A stretch of DNA of 64,000 nucleotides from Fomitopsis serialis (Eukaryota > Basidiomycota > Agaricomycetes > Polyporales > Fomitopsidaceae), in assembly GCF_022376445.1 (NCBI RefSeq), contig NW_025955110.1, positions 1-64,000 of the forward strand, written 5' to 3'. Shown here one piece after another: positions 41,506 through 53,522 of the stretch. A program made the translations under genes and the position numbers. Position 1 is the first letter of the stretch; each line of letters starts with the position of its first letter. The notes under the pieces were generated by a model. That model saw only the letters and a list, made by a program, of their open reading frames with translations, ran no database searches and was not told where the DNA came from.

Positions 41506-44431
41506 CTATTTAAAATATACATTGCCCTCCCACCCATTCCGGCTGCCCTTCGTCCACTTGTCTATTTCCTTGTCCGTGTGTAGTACAATAGAAGCACGGC
41601 AGCCGGTGTAGTGGAGATTGAAGTGAGTTATACTGAAAGAAGGAAAGGCCACAGCATCGCCATTGCGAAGGGGAACCACGAAACCGGGCTCGTACATACA
41701 TAGGTCCCCGCCCTCGAAGTCACCAATGGGCAAAACAACGCACAATGTTTTGTCCATGGAATCCCTGTGAGCGGAAGTGGCAACATTCAGGTTAATGACG
41801 AGCGAGAGGAATGGGTGCACAATCGAGCCGGCGTTCCCTGGCAACACTTCCGCGTCAACGCTCATCTCCGCGTATTCTTGGGGAAACAAAATTTGGATCT
41901 GGTACACATTAGTTACGGATAGAACAGTGAGAAATGTCATTATCTGACGTACTTGCTCTCTGATCCATCCAAACACCTCGGCAAAAATGTGCTCAAGATT
42001 GTGGTAGACCCGTTCATGCTTGTGCATGTCAGCGGAGGGGTATGGCAGCATTTGACTGTAGTTGGTCCTGGAGCGGTCCGCCTTTCGAATGAGGTGCGGA
42101 TGCGATTCACTGCAAACTTGGTAGCCCTATGGGATCACATAACACTCTCAGCTATAACGGAAAACAAACCAAGTGAGGCATGGGCGCACATACCCTTGTG
42201 CCATGCCTATTGTACCAGGCGAAATGCAGCGCCTCGAAAGAGTACTGCGGCCCCTGGGAGCATGAGCTCATGGTCTCAAGTCCAGAAGGTTCCTCATCGA
42301 AACAAGAGACGAGATCCGTGAACAGCCTGTGTCTCAACTTCTCTGGCATGTTCGGAAAGATACACATGATAAGCGAGCCCTTGCGGTCGCGGATCTCAAC
42401 AGGGTCTCTGCAACAGTTGTACAAGAATTCAATATCATTGTTGAGAGTTGACGTGAAAAGCACTCACGTGGACATGGTGGGTGCAATCTTCACATACTTG
42501 TTATCATTGTTGATGCGCGAGCCTTCCTCATACATGGTTGAGAGCTGAACAAGCCAACGTAGTGTAGCATGTAAGTCAAAGAGTTAGATGGTGTTTGAAC
42601 GAACTTACAATATATCGCAGCTCGTCGATGGTTCGAGGCTCCCGGGCGGCGTTCGCCCGGCCGCGCTCTCTCTCTGTCCACGAGAACGCCTCATCCGCAG
42701 TGGCTGGGACTGGAATTCTTCTATGGGCTTCGTGGAACAGGTCATAAGCTGCCGTAAGCGATATTCTTGCAGGGCGCTGTGCAGTAAACTGTGAGGCTGA
42801 TGGTGCGGTAAACTGTGAGGCTGATGGCGCAGAGATGGGCGTAGCGGTTGGTCCTGGTTCCTCTCCCTCCAAGGGTTCGTCGCAAACCGTCAATGGAGAG
42901 GGAGGGGCTTCATTCTCTTGGTTATCTGAACCGTAGAGCCATCGTCCAGCCAACATGACTAGCTGGGTCTCCTTAGGGGCCTGTAGGGGCTGATAGAAGG
43001 CCAGCCACACATTCTTGTTGCGCGGCACCGGGCCGAAGTTACTGTGGGGAATAAAGATACATGACGTAGAGAGTCGACAACAATGGACATGGCACTCACT
43101 TGAGCTTCAAAGAAGTGAAAACTAAATCACATCGATCCAGGTCGGAGCAGATGAGCGAATCGTGTAGCATGCCATAATCCGCACATATACGGGGTGATAA
43201 GAGGGTGTCGAACGTCAGTGGGAGTATTTGTCGCAGAGTTGATAACAGTGGAATGATTTTGTTGATCACAACCCCACCGACAGCCGTCTCTAGTGAAACG
43301 AAGTGGTCGGTGAGTGATGGAACCCGTCATACCAAGGAAACGGATGGCTAACCAGGATTTGGATTGCGAAGTACACTTGCAACCTGCCAGGCAAAATTGC
43401 CAACCGGATGAAGAAGACTGTGCTTCATATCCGCTATGGCGATGAGCATGAGAATGTATATGGAACCTACACAAGTTTATTGACAGGAGCATTGAAGAAT
43501 AAAATAGTGACGTACCTCCCCACGCCATGATGGCAAATTTACTCCCACATTCCACCCAACGACGGAAGGTACGATCGCACACGGGGTTGTCTAGATGCTT
43601 GACTTGCTTCTCGTAGACACCGTTAACGCTCAGCGAATGGAGATGTTGTAGACTAGATACAAGGAAATGTCAACTGGAACTCGGTGGCACAGTGGGGTTA
43701 TGATAAAATAAAACACACCTAGAGCACTGAACACGAGCTGCAGGTACTGCACCATGAAGAGAAAGTCGGTGGCGGCACTGACGGCCGTCATACGCTTGCA
43801 CCTTTGTATGATGGATGAGAGGGAATCGTCCAGGAACGCGGTTCTCTATCCCCATCTCGTTGCAATGCTTCCACAATGGCGTACAGCGAATTGTTGTCAC
43901 TGAGGGAAGCATCGAGGCCGTTGATGAAGCTCTTAACCGGCTCTGAAACTGTACCCTCCGGGGCATGTGTGTTCATCCATTGAGAGCCGGTGGCCCTGAC
44001 TGCTTCTCCGCCGTTGCAGCGGTAGACTTACTCTTCTTTTTAGAGCAATTTTTGATGCTCTTGAAGGCCTGATCTGCACGTTTCCCAGATTTCTTGTTGC
44101 TCGAAGCTGCCAATTTTGAGGTATGCTTTTTCGTACTTTGGACGCGCTTGACGAGACTTCTGCAGTGCGTGATCTCTTGGGCTGTCAATTGATAACAATA
44201 CTGCATACTGCGCACCTTCCAGACCCTCCCCATTGGCAAGTACATGCGGAGCCTGAGCCGCAGACGTCGACTGGATGCTGGCGTGATTGTGTCCCAAGAA
44301 GTCGCCTCAAGGGAAGATGGCTGGATGTTCGGGGACTGGGCAAGCCTCTCCCTAACGCCTTGTAGAGGTTGCGTCGAGACCGGCAAGTCGTCCAGAAGAT
44401 TTAAAAGAGCCTCTGCTTCTGCTATCGTCAA
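41506..44431 (-). CDS. TET/JBP-like 2-oxoglutarate dioxygenase
   Basis: The C-terminal exons encode a double-stranded beta-helix dioxygenase of the fungal TET/JBP type. The iron ligands are HxD in 'TSAHRDSMDK' (codons at 41769-41761) and the distal His in 'SITHFNLHY'; the 2-oxoglutarate Arg follows in 'GCRASIVLHTD'. Between them are 'GDFEGGDLCMYEPGF' and 'LRNGDAVAFPS', as in known members. Upstream exons read 'SATDFLFMVQYLQLVFSAL'-type helices, 'RRWVECGSKFAIMAWGG', 'CADYGMLHDSLICSDLDRCD', 'NFGPVPRNKNVWLAFYQP' and 'AFSWTERERGRA'. Family members oxidise 5-methylcytosine (or thymine in JBP) in DNA; the substrate here is unknown. The 5' boundary is uncertain: a basic N-terminal frame starts at 44431 and a change of frame near 43980 needs an unresolved intron. 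It lies between DUF6532 and unknown genes, opposite a Plavaka transposase, fitting the known tie between fungal TET/JBP genes and transposons. Confidence 0.75.
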
Positions 44432-44628
44432 GCTCAGGCATACTTGCCCGGTGTGTGGTCATGATCGGCGGTGAGTTGGACTTGGAGTTAGGCGCCAGTG
44501 GACATGGTGGATCGGGACATTGATATTGAACATTGGAACTGCGAAGAGAGCACGCTAGACCGTAATGCATACAAAAGGTTACAAATCGGTGCGCAGTGTA
44601 ATAGAATACCGGTGAATACATCCTTAAT

Positions 44629-45868
44629 CTACCCCAATGCGTCCATCAGTCTGCTGTCTGCCCACTGCATCGCCGCTCGAGAGAGTCGCTGGACCATGGA
44701 ATCGTGAAACACCTTCAAGGCTTCCCCGGTCAGTTGACAGCTAACAAAACCACGACCTCCTCGAACACCTCGTCTTCCCGACGGATGAACTCTCGAGTGG
44801 TGTAACCAGGGAGGTGCTGTGCCATCCATTGGCAAGCGGGGCGGAGCGATTGCGGTGGACGGTGTACAAGGGCCGAGGACCACTCAAGCCTCCCATGTTC
44901 AACGCCATCGCGTTAAACGTTCTCCGAGTGAGCACGCACATTCGCAACATCTCCCGCCAGAACTCCTGCTCGGGGGAGATAGATCCAATCCACTCCGGAG
45001 AGGGATCCATCTTGAAGGACTAGGTCGGACCTCTTGTGAGGGGAACGGCACGAGAATGAAGGTAAGTCCACTCACCACGGTCGGGAAGCGATCTACGATC
45101 TTCTCCATGGTCGTCCCCCTGTCCACCTCCTCCAGTATCTCATCAAATCGGTCGCGGAGAACTATGACGGCGTCTAGCTTCATGGCTCATGCAGGAGGAC
45201 GCCATGTAGGGCACGAGGCGGACATGCGAATGCCGACCAGTGCTCTTTGACCTCGATAGAGTGCGGCTGGTCCGGGTCTCCTGCGGGAAAGACGGGGCGA
45301 ATGTTTTGGGGCGGTGGCTTCCCGGCCTTCGGCGGGACACCTGTGTCTTGTCCTGATGGGTCCACTCACCGAGGGCCTCCTCCCCTTCATCCCCAGTGGC
45401 ACGCGCTTTCGTCCAGCTTTGACGCATGATACTCGGGTACCCTTCGAATTGCCCAGGGGCCCGTGATTCGTGGCGTTCCCGAACAAACAGGAACATGAAA
45501 GCGAATAATGGCCCGACTGCCTGTCGAATGAGCTTGGCCACCTTTGGAATTGTTCATGTCACTTTGATCTTAGCACAGCGAGTATGATAAGTATTTACTT
45601 ACCTTCTTGAAGACGTGAGGGGCTGTTCCGAGACGCAAACCTCGATCATGATCAGATGGAAGTTCATGAACGAAAATGGAAAGGAGATGACGACGTCGGG
45701 AATGGTGTTTGGGTCGCCCTTGATAAGCATGGTAAGCTGTGCCAGGAGTTGGTGCTGCAGTGTGAATTGGGGGTGATGGCCGATCTGGCGGAGCATGTTG
45801 CAGACGTAAGTAAAGATGATGTTTACCAGGGTCTCATGCACAGTGGAGGGCGGTTTATAAGGTGCCAT
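44629..45868 (-). CDS. Unknown multi-exon protein of the transposon-linked cluster
   Basis: Minus-strand frames form a plausible spliced gene starting at 45868 ('MAPYKPPSTVHETLVNIIFT'), with helical segments 'YVCNMLRQIGHHPQF', 'QLLAQLTMLIKGDPNTIPDV', 'AKLIRQAVGPLFAFMFLFV' and 'MKLDAVIVLRDRFDEILEEV', and an end near 44629 with 'MQWADSRLMDALG'. I do not recognise the family, and exon borders between 45.0 and 45.5 kb are not settled. It lies immediately upstream of the dioxygenase gene and on the same strand, so it may be part of the same mobile unit. Confidence 0.4.
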
Positions 45869-46086
45869 GCTGAGCTTGGGGGCGAGGACAGAGCACAGAG
45901 GGAAAGGTCGCTCCTCATGGGCGCAATGCCCGCGCGTTTCCGGCGCTGGTTTTGAGCCGCCCACGGGAAGCTTCTCACAAGGAAGCTTTTGTGACAGGGA
46001 AGCGGATAATGGATCGATACACATACAATACGCTCGTACAAAGTTCGGAGGGTATACATAGATAGATGATGCGATAATCTACTCAT

Positions 46087-47831
46087 CTACGAGGACCAGA
46101 CGGGGGTCGTCTCCAGCAGGGCTCCCCGCTCGAAACCTCTGAGTCCGCCGACGAACTCATGCGCTACATGCCCGACGGACTGGTCGAGGAAGAAGATGAT
46201 GTCATTGAGGCATTCGTGGGCGAGGAGGTCCACCCGCTCCTTCCACTGGGGCTCCGTGGGGATGGCGCGCTTGAGGGCGCGATCAAGAGGCGTGATGCCC
46301 AGATGAGCATAGCTGTATGAGTGTATGATGGAATATAACCGATCCTTGAGGATCCGCGCCCATCCACTGGGCTGGTTTGCAGCTGCGACGCAGGAAGGTG
46401 AGGCTGCCAGGCAAGGAGCCTCTGTGCAAGGATGAGTACGGTGACCCATAGATGTGAACCCAATCTTACCAAGAAGTGCGATGTCTCCTTCTCCCAGTCC
46501 TCTAAGCCTCGCGCCTCCTCCACACATGTGCGGAAGTCGCCGAACTCAGCCCGCTCGTACGAAATGAGGCATGCCTGTAAGGCGGGCATATCCTCTTCCA
46601 GAGCTAGGAGGGGCGAGTGATACCCGGTACCCGTGCTGGTTGGGACAACCAGCGCGATAACGAAGCCTTGAAGGGTGGACATGAGGTCCAAAGCCCCGGC
46701 CATCTGTTCCTTTCATGAATCCTTGTTAACTGTAACAGCTTGGAGGCTTGGACATACCTTCTTCATCTCGTACTGGAGCTCCCCCACTGACTGCACCCCA
46801 TGCAAAAGAAGAACTCAGTTCCGAGTTCATCCTTCTTCCTGATAGTCCTAACCACCCGCCCCTCATGCGGAACTGTACATCGACGGTGAGAAGATCGCAT
46901 TGAGAAGTCATGAACGTATCCTGCATCTCGACCCGAAATGCACTCCTATTGAGGAGACTCGCGAAACGCTGGGCCATGGCGATGGAGGAAGTCCATGAAC
47001 GGTGGGTCCCAGAACCACTGCTTTCCGAGACTCCGGCCAGAAGTCAACGCTGTGTAACGCGTTAGCCGGAATAAGAGAAAAGGGTGTTCTTGGAACTCAC
47101 CGCACGCGTTGAAGGAAAGCTAACCACATGCTGAGCCGAGGTTGGTAGGAATCATCGTCCGAATCAGTGTGGTGCATTGAAACGTCGTCGTCGTCATCCA
47201 AATTAGCGTGGAGCATTGATGTGTCTTCATTGTCCGACGCGTCGGGATAAGCGGGGTTCAGCTGCCAGAGTTTGGACAGTATGTCCTGCAGCACCCAGCA
47301 GCGACGTTCCTCAATGTGGGGTATGTCCTGAGGTTGAGTATTGACACCAACCATTCATGATATGTGAGACTGACATCTCACCTTCTGCACGAAGTGATCG
47401 GGGTTGGAGAGCTCCCAAATTTCCCGCAAGCTCCATATCTCCTCGAATACGTACACCATGAAATCGTGATCCACCGGATTCACTTCAAACTTCTTCAAAA
47501 TGGCCCAGAACTCCGACGGTAACGGTTCCGAGACGATGGTCCGCTGAGAGCTTTCCGCACCGAGAGGTCGAGTGAGGCGATGCGCCTTGTTATCGAACGA
47601 TTGCACGCTGACCGGGCTGGCCGGAGACCAGTCAGAGGCGACCTTGATAGGACGGTTGATCTGAGGAGGAGTTTGAGGCAGAGGGGTGGAGTCGATCTCG
47701 GAAGACGGCTGACTGCCGTCAATGTCAGAACCGAAGTCGGTTGCCCCGGCAGAGTCGGAGTCGATATCCGTATCAGAGCCAGAGAGATTCCTTGCGTGAG
47801 GAAAGCCAACAGAACGGCGAGGCGTCGCCAT
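46087..47831 (-). CDS. Unknown multi-exon protein of the transposon-linked cluster
   Basis: The gene starts at 47831 with 'MATPRRSVGFPHARNLSGSD' and an acidic Ser/Asp stretch. A helical segment ('EFWAILKKFEVNPVDHDFMV', 'FEEIWSLREIWEL') ends at a donor near 47384 (gtgagatg). Further exons read 'RRCWVLQDILSKLWQLNPAY', an Asp-rich run with 'DDDDDVSMHHTDSDDDS', 'MAQRFASLLNRSAFRVEMQD', 'ALDLMSTLQGFVIALVVPTS' and a final exon 'HLGITPLDRALKRAIPTEPQ'...'DIIFFLDQSVGHVAHEFVGG', stopping at 46087. I do not recognise the family. The first exon start faces the Plavaka gene across 0.9 kb, so the two may share a divergent promoter region. The product is probably intracellular; no signal peptide is seen. Confidence 0.5.
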
Positions 47832-48723
47832 GTTGAGAGCGAGTGTATGTCGTGGCTGCAAGAGGAGTGAGGGAGTCACCGTTCAAGTTGTCGGCACTTG
47901 TCTCGTTCATGGGAAATTGAATCGGGACAACAGACCACAACTAGTGCGGTGTCAATCTGTGCGCTTTCATTTCAGTCAGTTCGCTTCTACCAACTGACGA
48001 CATAGGGATACCTTGATGGGACCACATCAGAAGAAGGCAGCATGAACGTCATGAACGTACAATTTTTGCGACAGACCGTCCGGCATATATAGCTCGAAAT
48101 ACACGGTGGGCTCTTGCGGTTTGTGGGGGCGCGGCAACTTCTTAGGGTCAGCCCAAAAAGGAAGGTGGACATGGAATGTCCAAGACCCTTTCCCGGTAAG
48201 CCTTCACACCATTCAGAATGCAACGAGATATGCAACGGCACTCACGCAATGCAATCAATACCGAGAGACTGTGAAAAGTACGTACAGGTGAGTAACTTCA
48301 ATAGCTTAATAAAATGTCAGAGGTACGGAGGTATCAGTGCTCACAGAGACAACCAGTTAGAAGGCAAGGCGTCGTAATAAATCCTACAGTGATAAAGCAC
48401 CCATGGATGCGGCAGATACGCTTGCCCAAGTTCTATAGCTGTAAGGATATTAATGACGGTGGCATAGATCATGGAGGTGGGTACAAAAAAGCGGTGGTGG
48501 AGAAGCCCATATCCACGCCGTAACATGGGCGTTTACGTCCGTCTAAGCGACTGAATGAGTATGAGACGCTGAGCGGAGACCACGCGCCGTCGCTCATATT
48601 CTTCCCAAGGCTTTTCTTACGCTTTTCATCTCATCCAGAGCGTCATACTGTCCCGGTGAGATTTGTGTGAAATATCCTCTATCAGGGATCATGTACTGAC
48701 CTCTACTGACTGGCCAGTGCAAG
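47832..48723. other. Divergent intergenic region
   Basis: Separates the minus-strand unknown gene from the plus-strand Plavaka transposase. Only short frames without motifs are present. It should contain both promoters and, if Plavaka ends here, its left terminus; no terminal inverted repeat could be matched by eye. Confidence 0.45.
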
Positions 48724-51700
48724 ATGAACGTACCATTCCTCCGCCCAGGGGATTACGACGACAGGACCTGTCCGGCATGCGACAGACCATTCAGGACAGC
48801 ACAGGGCATGATGGCTCATTTGAGCTCTGCAAAGTCCTGCAAATGGTACAGGAAGGGCAAGAACCCCGTTCCTCACGACCGCCTGGTACCTGAAGTTGTG
48901 GAACAGGTACACGCCGTTATCCAGGACTCGAGCGACGCGGACGAGGAACCACTGGATTTCCATGACATCATGGAGAACAGGGATCTGTTCCGGTTCGTTC
49001 TGCCTACTTCTACTGTTGATGATGGGCCCAACGGAGACCAGGGTGAAGCGTCTTCGTCTTCATCCAGTTCTCGGCCTCCCCCGACAGCTCGACTGCCAGC
49101 TCTGGATGACGACGAAGACACCCGGGTGGAGGATGAAGACCCCGAGCGGGGTGCGTAATCAGAATGGAGGAGACCGTTGTCGACACGTGGAAGGCTTATT
49201 TTGGAGAGGATGTTGAGCAAGAGGACCCTCCCGAGGACGCAATGGATGTGGATGGAGTGGGTGTGGATGAGCAAGCGGCTAAGGATCCTAACCTCAAGTG
49301 GAAGCCCTTTGCATCCGAGCTAGATTGGCGGGTGGCAATGTGGGCTGTCAGAGAAGACGTCGGGCAGAACTCACTGAACAGGTTTCTTCTCATACCGGGG
49401 GTGAGTTGGCCACGCCTGTGTGGGTTTAATCACTCATTACGAGTCTTTGCGTAGGTTGTTGAGAAGCTGGAACTCAGTTTCAAAGACGTCCGACAGCTTT
49501 TCCAGAAGGTGGACAGCATCCCGGACCGAGCATCATGGCAGACTGCTACGCTCACCTTCCCTGATCGACCAGATGAGAAGCACATGGTGCGGTACAGGGA
49601 CATCATCGAAGCGATTAAGGCCTTGGTTGGCAATCCAGCGCATGCCAAACATATTGTATACCGGCCCAAACGAGTCTTTGCGGACCAGTCGCGGTTGAGG
49701 CGCATATACACGGAGATGTGGACGGGCCTCTGGTGGGACACCGTACAGGTAAGTCAGACAGCTCATCAATGGTACAACCAGTAGAATGTTGCTAATGCTA
49801 TGTTCCGTGCTAGGAACACTTACCTGAGGGCGCCGCCCTCGCGTCAGTCATATTGGCCACCGACAAGACTCAGCTGACACAGTTTTCCGGTAACAAGTCT
49901 GCTTACCCCGTCTACCTCACCCTCGGCAACATACCCCGCGCCATCCGCCGCAAACCGTCCGAGCACGCTTGTATCCTTCTTGGGTACCTGCCTGTCTCTA
50001 AGGTCAGCAAGAAGGGCCTCACCAATCGCGAAAGCAAGGCTCGAACGCAGAAGCTCTTCCACGCTTCCATGCGCCTCATTGTCGAGCCCCTCATCAAAGC
50101 TGGTGTCGAAGGTGTGGAGATGACCGGAGGTGATGGCTGCGTGCGCAGGATATATCCTATCCTCGCCGCATATGTCGCTGACTACCCCGAGCAATGCCTC
50201 GTCACTTGCTCGAAGTACGGGACCTGCCCGAAGTGCCAATGTCCAGCGGACAAGCTCGGGGAGAAAGACCCGAGCAGCCCTCGCACATCCGAGCTCACAG
50301 AGAGTATCATCGACGATGCATGGTCGGGTGGTCGCAGTGCGGCTGCGGCTGAAGTCGAATGCATGCTACGGGACGTGAACGGTGCGGCGCGGTCGCCGTT
50401 CTGGACCAATCTCCCTTACGCAGACATACATCTATCCATAACACCAGATGTTCTCCACCAGCTTTACCAGGGGGTGTTCAAACACGTCGTCACTTGGTGT
50501 CAAGAGCTTCTCACCGCAGAGGAACTAGACAGCCGCCTCCGATGCCTGCCCCTGCGTACGGCATCCGTCATTTCCGTAACGGCATCTCCTCTCTTTCTCA
50601 GATATCTGGGAAGAGAGGAAAGAAATGGCTCGAGTCCTCCTCGCATGTCTCGTTGGCAAGGTCTCAAAGTCAACAATGCTCACCTTCAGGTCTCTGTTGG
50701 ATTTCATCTACTTAGCGCAGTACCCCACGCATGACGACACTACCTTGGAATACATGGAGGATGCACTCAAGACGTTCCATGCCAACAAGCAAGTGTTGGT
50801 CGACCTCGGTATACGGGATGATTTCAACATACCTAAAATCCACTCCCTTCTGCACTATGTCCAGTCCATCCGGCTCTTCGGGACGACGGATAACTACAAC
50901 ACGGAGATGTTCGAGCGACTTCACATCGACTTCGCGAAGGACGCTTGGCGAGCATCAAACCACCGCGACGAGTTCCCGCAAATGATGCGGTGGATCACCC
51001 GCAACGAGAAGATGGCTCTCTATGAGATGTTCCAGAGGGAACGTCAAGCGGAGGAGGATGCTGAACACCCGGAGGACGAAGAACATGCCGAGACCGGTTC
51101 ATCGGTACCAGAAGAACCTCCCCACTCTGTCACAACGGAAGGCGTGGACATAGCGGGGACATCTATCAAAATAGCGAAGTACGCACCTGCTCCTCAACAA
51201 AACCTAGCTATGGTTCAAACCCGCCATCACGCACCCGGATTTACGACCGCACTCGTTCAGTTCATCAACGCTTTGCAGCCTGACTCACTCCGACTCAACA
51301 GACAAGACCTCTCCAGAACGTGGCTGCCGTTCCAGCGCGTCGATGTCTTCCACAAATTCGCATTCACACCTTACGAGCTGGACGACGGGAGGATTGACAT
51401 TGATGTTGTGAAGGCCATACCGGCTTCGGTGCGATCAGGGCGGAAAGACCGCTTCGACACCGTCATCGTGTTGGAGAGCGGAGATGCGGAGTCCACCGGC
51501 GTACGAGGTAAGTAATTGTTTCTATACCCACCTGCTGAACGGCTAATTATGTATACAGGGACAAGAGCGGGGAGAGTGAAGGTTATCTTCGCTCTACCGC
51601 GCAAGCTCCCTGCGGTGCAAGGCGGAGGGTCTGCACCTCCATGGTGGCCACGGGGTCCGCTCGCGTATGTAGAGTGGTACACTCGCTTCGCGCCTGCGGC

Positions 51701-51941
51701 TGACTCCTCCCACTTGATGTATTCGGTCAAGAAACCGCCGTCCTCAAGCAATGGTCTGCCACAGGGGAAGATTATTCCCCTGTCGCAGATCCGGCAATCC
51801 TGTCAGCTTACACCCGTTTTCCCCGGCGGTCCTCGCGGCACTGTTCCCGACTCCTGGTCATCGGAAAACGTGTTAGAAACGGCTAGTACTTTCTACGTTA
51901 ACAACTGGGGTGGATTGTATGCGTACCAAACACTTTGGTAG
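48724..51941 (+). mobile_element. Plavaka transposase (with frame breaks)
   Basis: Strong match by memory to basidiomycete Plavaka transposases. The N-terminus has a C2HC finger ('CPACDRPFRTAQGMMAHLSS'). The core reads 'LDWRVAMWAVRED', 'VVEKLELSFKDVRQLFQKVD', 'IYTEMWTGLWWDTVQ', 'ATDKTQLTQFSGNKSAYPVY', 'TLGNIPRAIRRKPSEHACIL', 'GDGCVRRIYPILAAYVADYP', 'SITPDVLHQLYQGVFKHVV', 'GIRHFRNGISSLSQISG', 'RDDFNIPKIHSLLHYVQSI' and 'FGTTDNYNTEMFERLHIDFA', with the usual C-terminal domain ending at 51941. Introns fit at 49401-49454, 49749-49813 and near 51512-51562. The frame changes without a possible intron near 50545 and 50610, and probably near 49155, each equivalent to one lost base. The transposase is therefore probably inactive. 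It would cut and paste its element in the nucleus. Confidence 0.85.
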
Positions 51942-52147
51942 CCTCTAATAACAAGTACAGTTAATCCTGGTCTCCAGTGCAGCATTCTACGCCTACAAAA
52001 TTGGGAGCGCCAATGGGTCCCATGTTCGGCGCTAGTGGTAAATTAATCACTTCTCACGCCTCGTTCAACGCTTTGGCGTGGCTTTCGTACTCTCTGAAAA
52101 CGCTTTTGCTCTCTCTTATCCTCTTCACCGTCCACCCGTCCACCATC
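51942..52147. other. Short spacer before the paralog array
   Basis: About 200 bp between the Plavaka stop and the first paralog start. It must hold the promoter of paralog A. No terminal inverted repeat of the transposon is evident. Confidence 0.4.
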
Positions 52148-53279
52148 ATGGCTTCTTTGGATCCTCGCGTTCAATTCCACATCTCTACCTTTATTCCTTC
52201 CTTCGGCGACGTTTGCAAGAAGGTCAAGCGGTGCCCCCATGTGCAGAAGGGTTCCCTCAACCACCTCACCGTGGTTGAGATATCGAGGACGGGTCTGGGG
52301 ACCCTGTGGAGCCATGTGAGTTACAAGTTCCATGATGAGTCTTGTTGAGTACTGACAGAAGCATACATAGTGCCCGAGGACTGTCAAACCCTGCCGTACC
52401 TTGCCCAGCAAGTTGCAGCCGAACGACGATGAGGTTGCCGCGGCGCGCCCGTCCATCAACGCTGCACTGCCGGAGGAGGGCCCAAACCGATTCATTTTCG
52501 TCGGCGGCATCGAGGCGTGGCACAAGAGCCCCGAATTCCCGGAGTGCCTTCGAGGGACGGACGAGATAGGAATAGTGGAGGTATTCTTTTATTACCGGGT
52601 GAGTTTGTCAGTCTCTGCGTGTATGTATACAGGGCTCAAAGTAACTGGGCAGGATCACGTTGCGCCCATCCAGCTGCCCCTCATGTGCCGTGTACATGGG
52701 GACTGGGAGATAGAGCTGCCGTTCCGCCAGCCGGTCACTCAGGAGGTCATTCCATGCCTCAATGGCTGGAAGAGGGACCCTAAGGAGTACCCGGCACGCT
52801 TCGACATTTACGACGTCCAGCAAGCTAAGTTCATTCCCCTCGGGTCCGTCAACGAACCCATTCGCATCCCCCTACCCCTTCGGCACGTCATCCTCGTTAA
52901 ATACGAGAGTATCTACGACACCATGTGGCCCCTCTACTGGGCTAAAGGGATCCGCCCTTCAGGGGCTCTGGGCGGAATCCTGGCCAACATGTACCCCCGC
53001 CCGTCCATCTGGCCCGTGGGCTTCGATTTCCCCAGGACCCGCATCAACGCGTTGTCCGTGGTCCGGGTTGAAGGCAACCACCGGCCTCACGTCTTCACGC
53101 CAGCGGAGGGCGATCCGGACTGTACCGTGGAGAGAATGAACGTTCGAGAAGATGAGGTCTCAGCGGATGGGGACTCGGATGCGGACACGGATGTCGACTC
53201 GGATGCCGACTCGGATGCGGACTCGGATGCGGCCTCGGATGCGGAGGATTGGGATGGTGAGACGGCCGTGGGGGACTGA
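52148..53279 (+). CDS. Paralog A of a three-gene tandem family, unknown
   Basis: Exons 52148-52315, 52371-52598 and 52653-53279 encode 340 residues. All three tandem genes share the gene plan: a first exon with 'F.P(S)F.(D/N)(I/V)C' and '(L/I)W..', a second with two Cys pairs and '(F)IF(V/I/L)G(G/A)...W..S', and a long third exon beginning with 'LPLMCRVH..(E)IELPFRQ'. Here those read 'FIPSFGDVCKKVKRCPHVQK', 'FIFVGGIEAWHKSPEFPECL' and 'LPLMCRVHGDWEIELPFRQP'. The C-terminus carries an Asp/Ser repeat (DSDADTDVDSDADSDADSDA) that the other copies lack. I do not recognise the family; no signal peptide or membrane helix is seen, so the protein is probably intracellular. The ATG has a good context (ccatcATGG). 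The second intron (54 nt) is in frame without a stop, but its position is conserved in the paralogs. Confidence 0.75.
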
Positions 53280-53522
53280 GGAGATCTGAATACATGTACA
53301 TCCCATCTTTGTAACCGTCTGTGTACTATTTTTTTGAAGACTGAATAACAATGTCCTAGTGTAAAAGTACGAGAATGCAAAAAAATACACATGAGTGGGA
53401 AGCGCCTATGTCTTGGTGTGTCTCACGCGTCCCCGAACGCTTTGACTCGTCTTTCTATCACTCTCAAAAGGATTTCTACGCACCCTGCTTCCCCTTTGAG
53501 CTGCCGTCCATCGTCTTGCACC

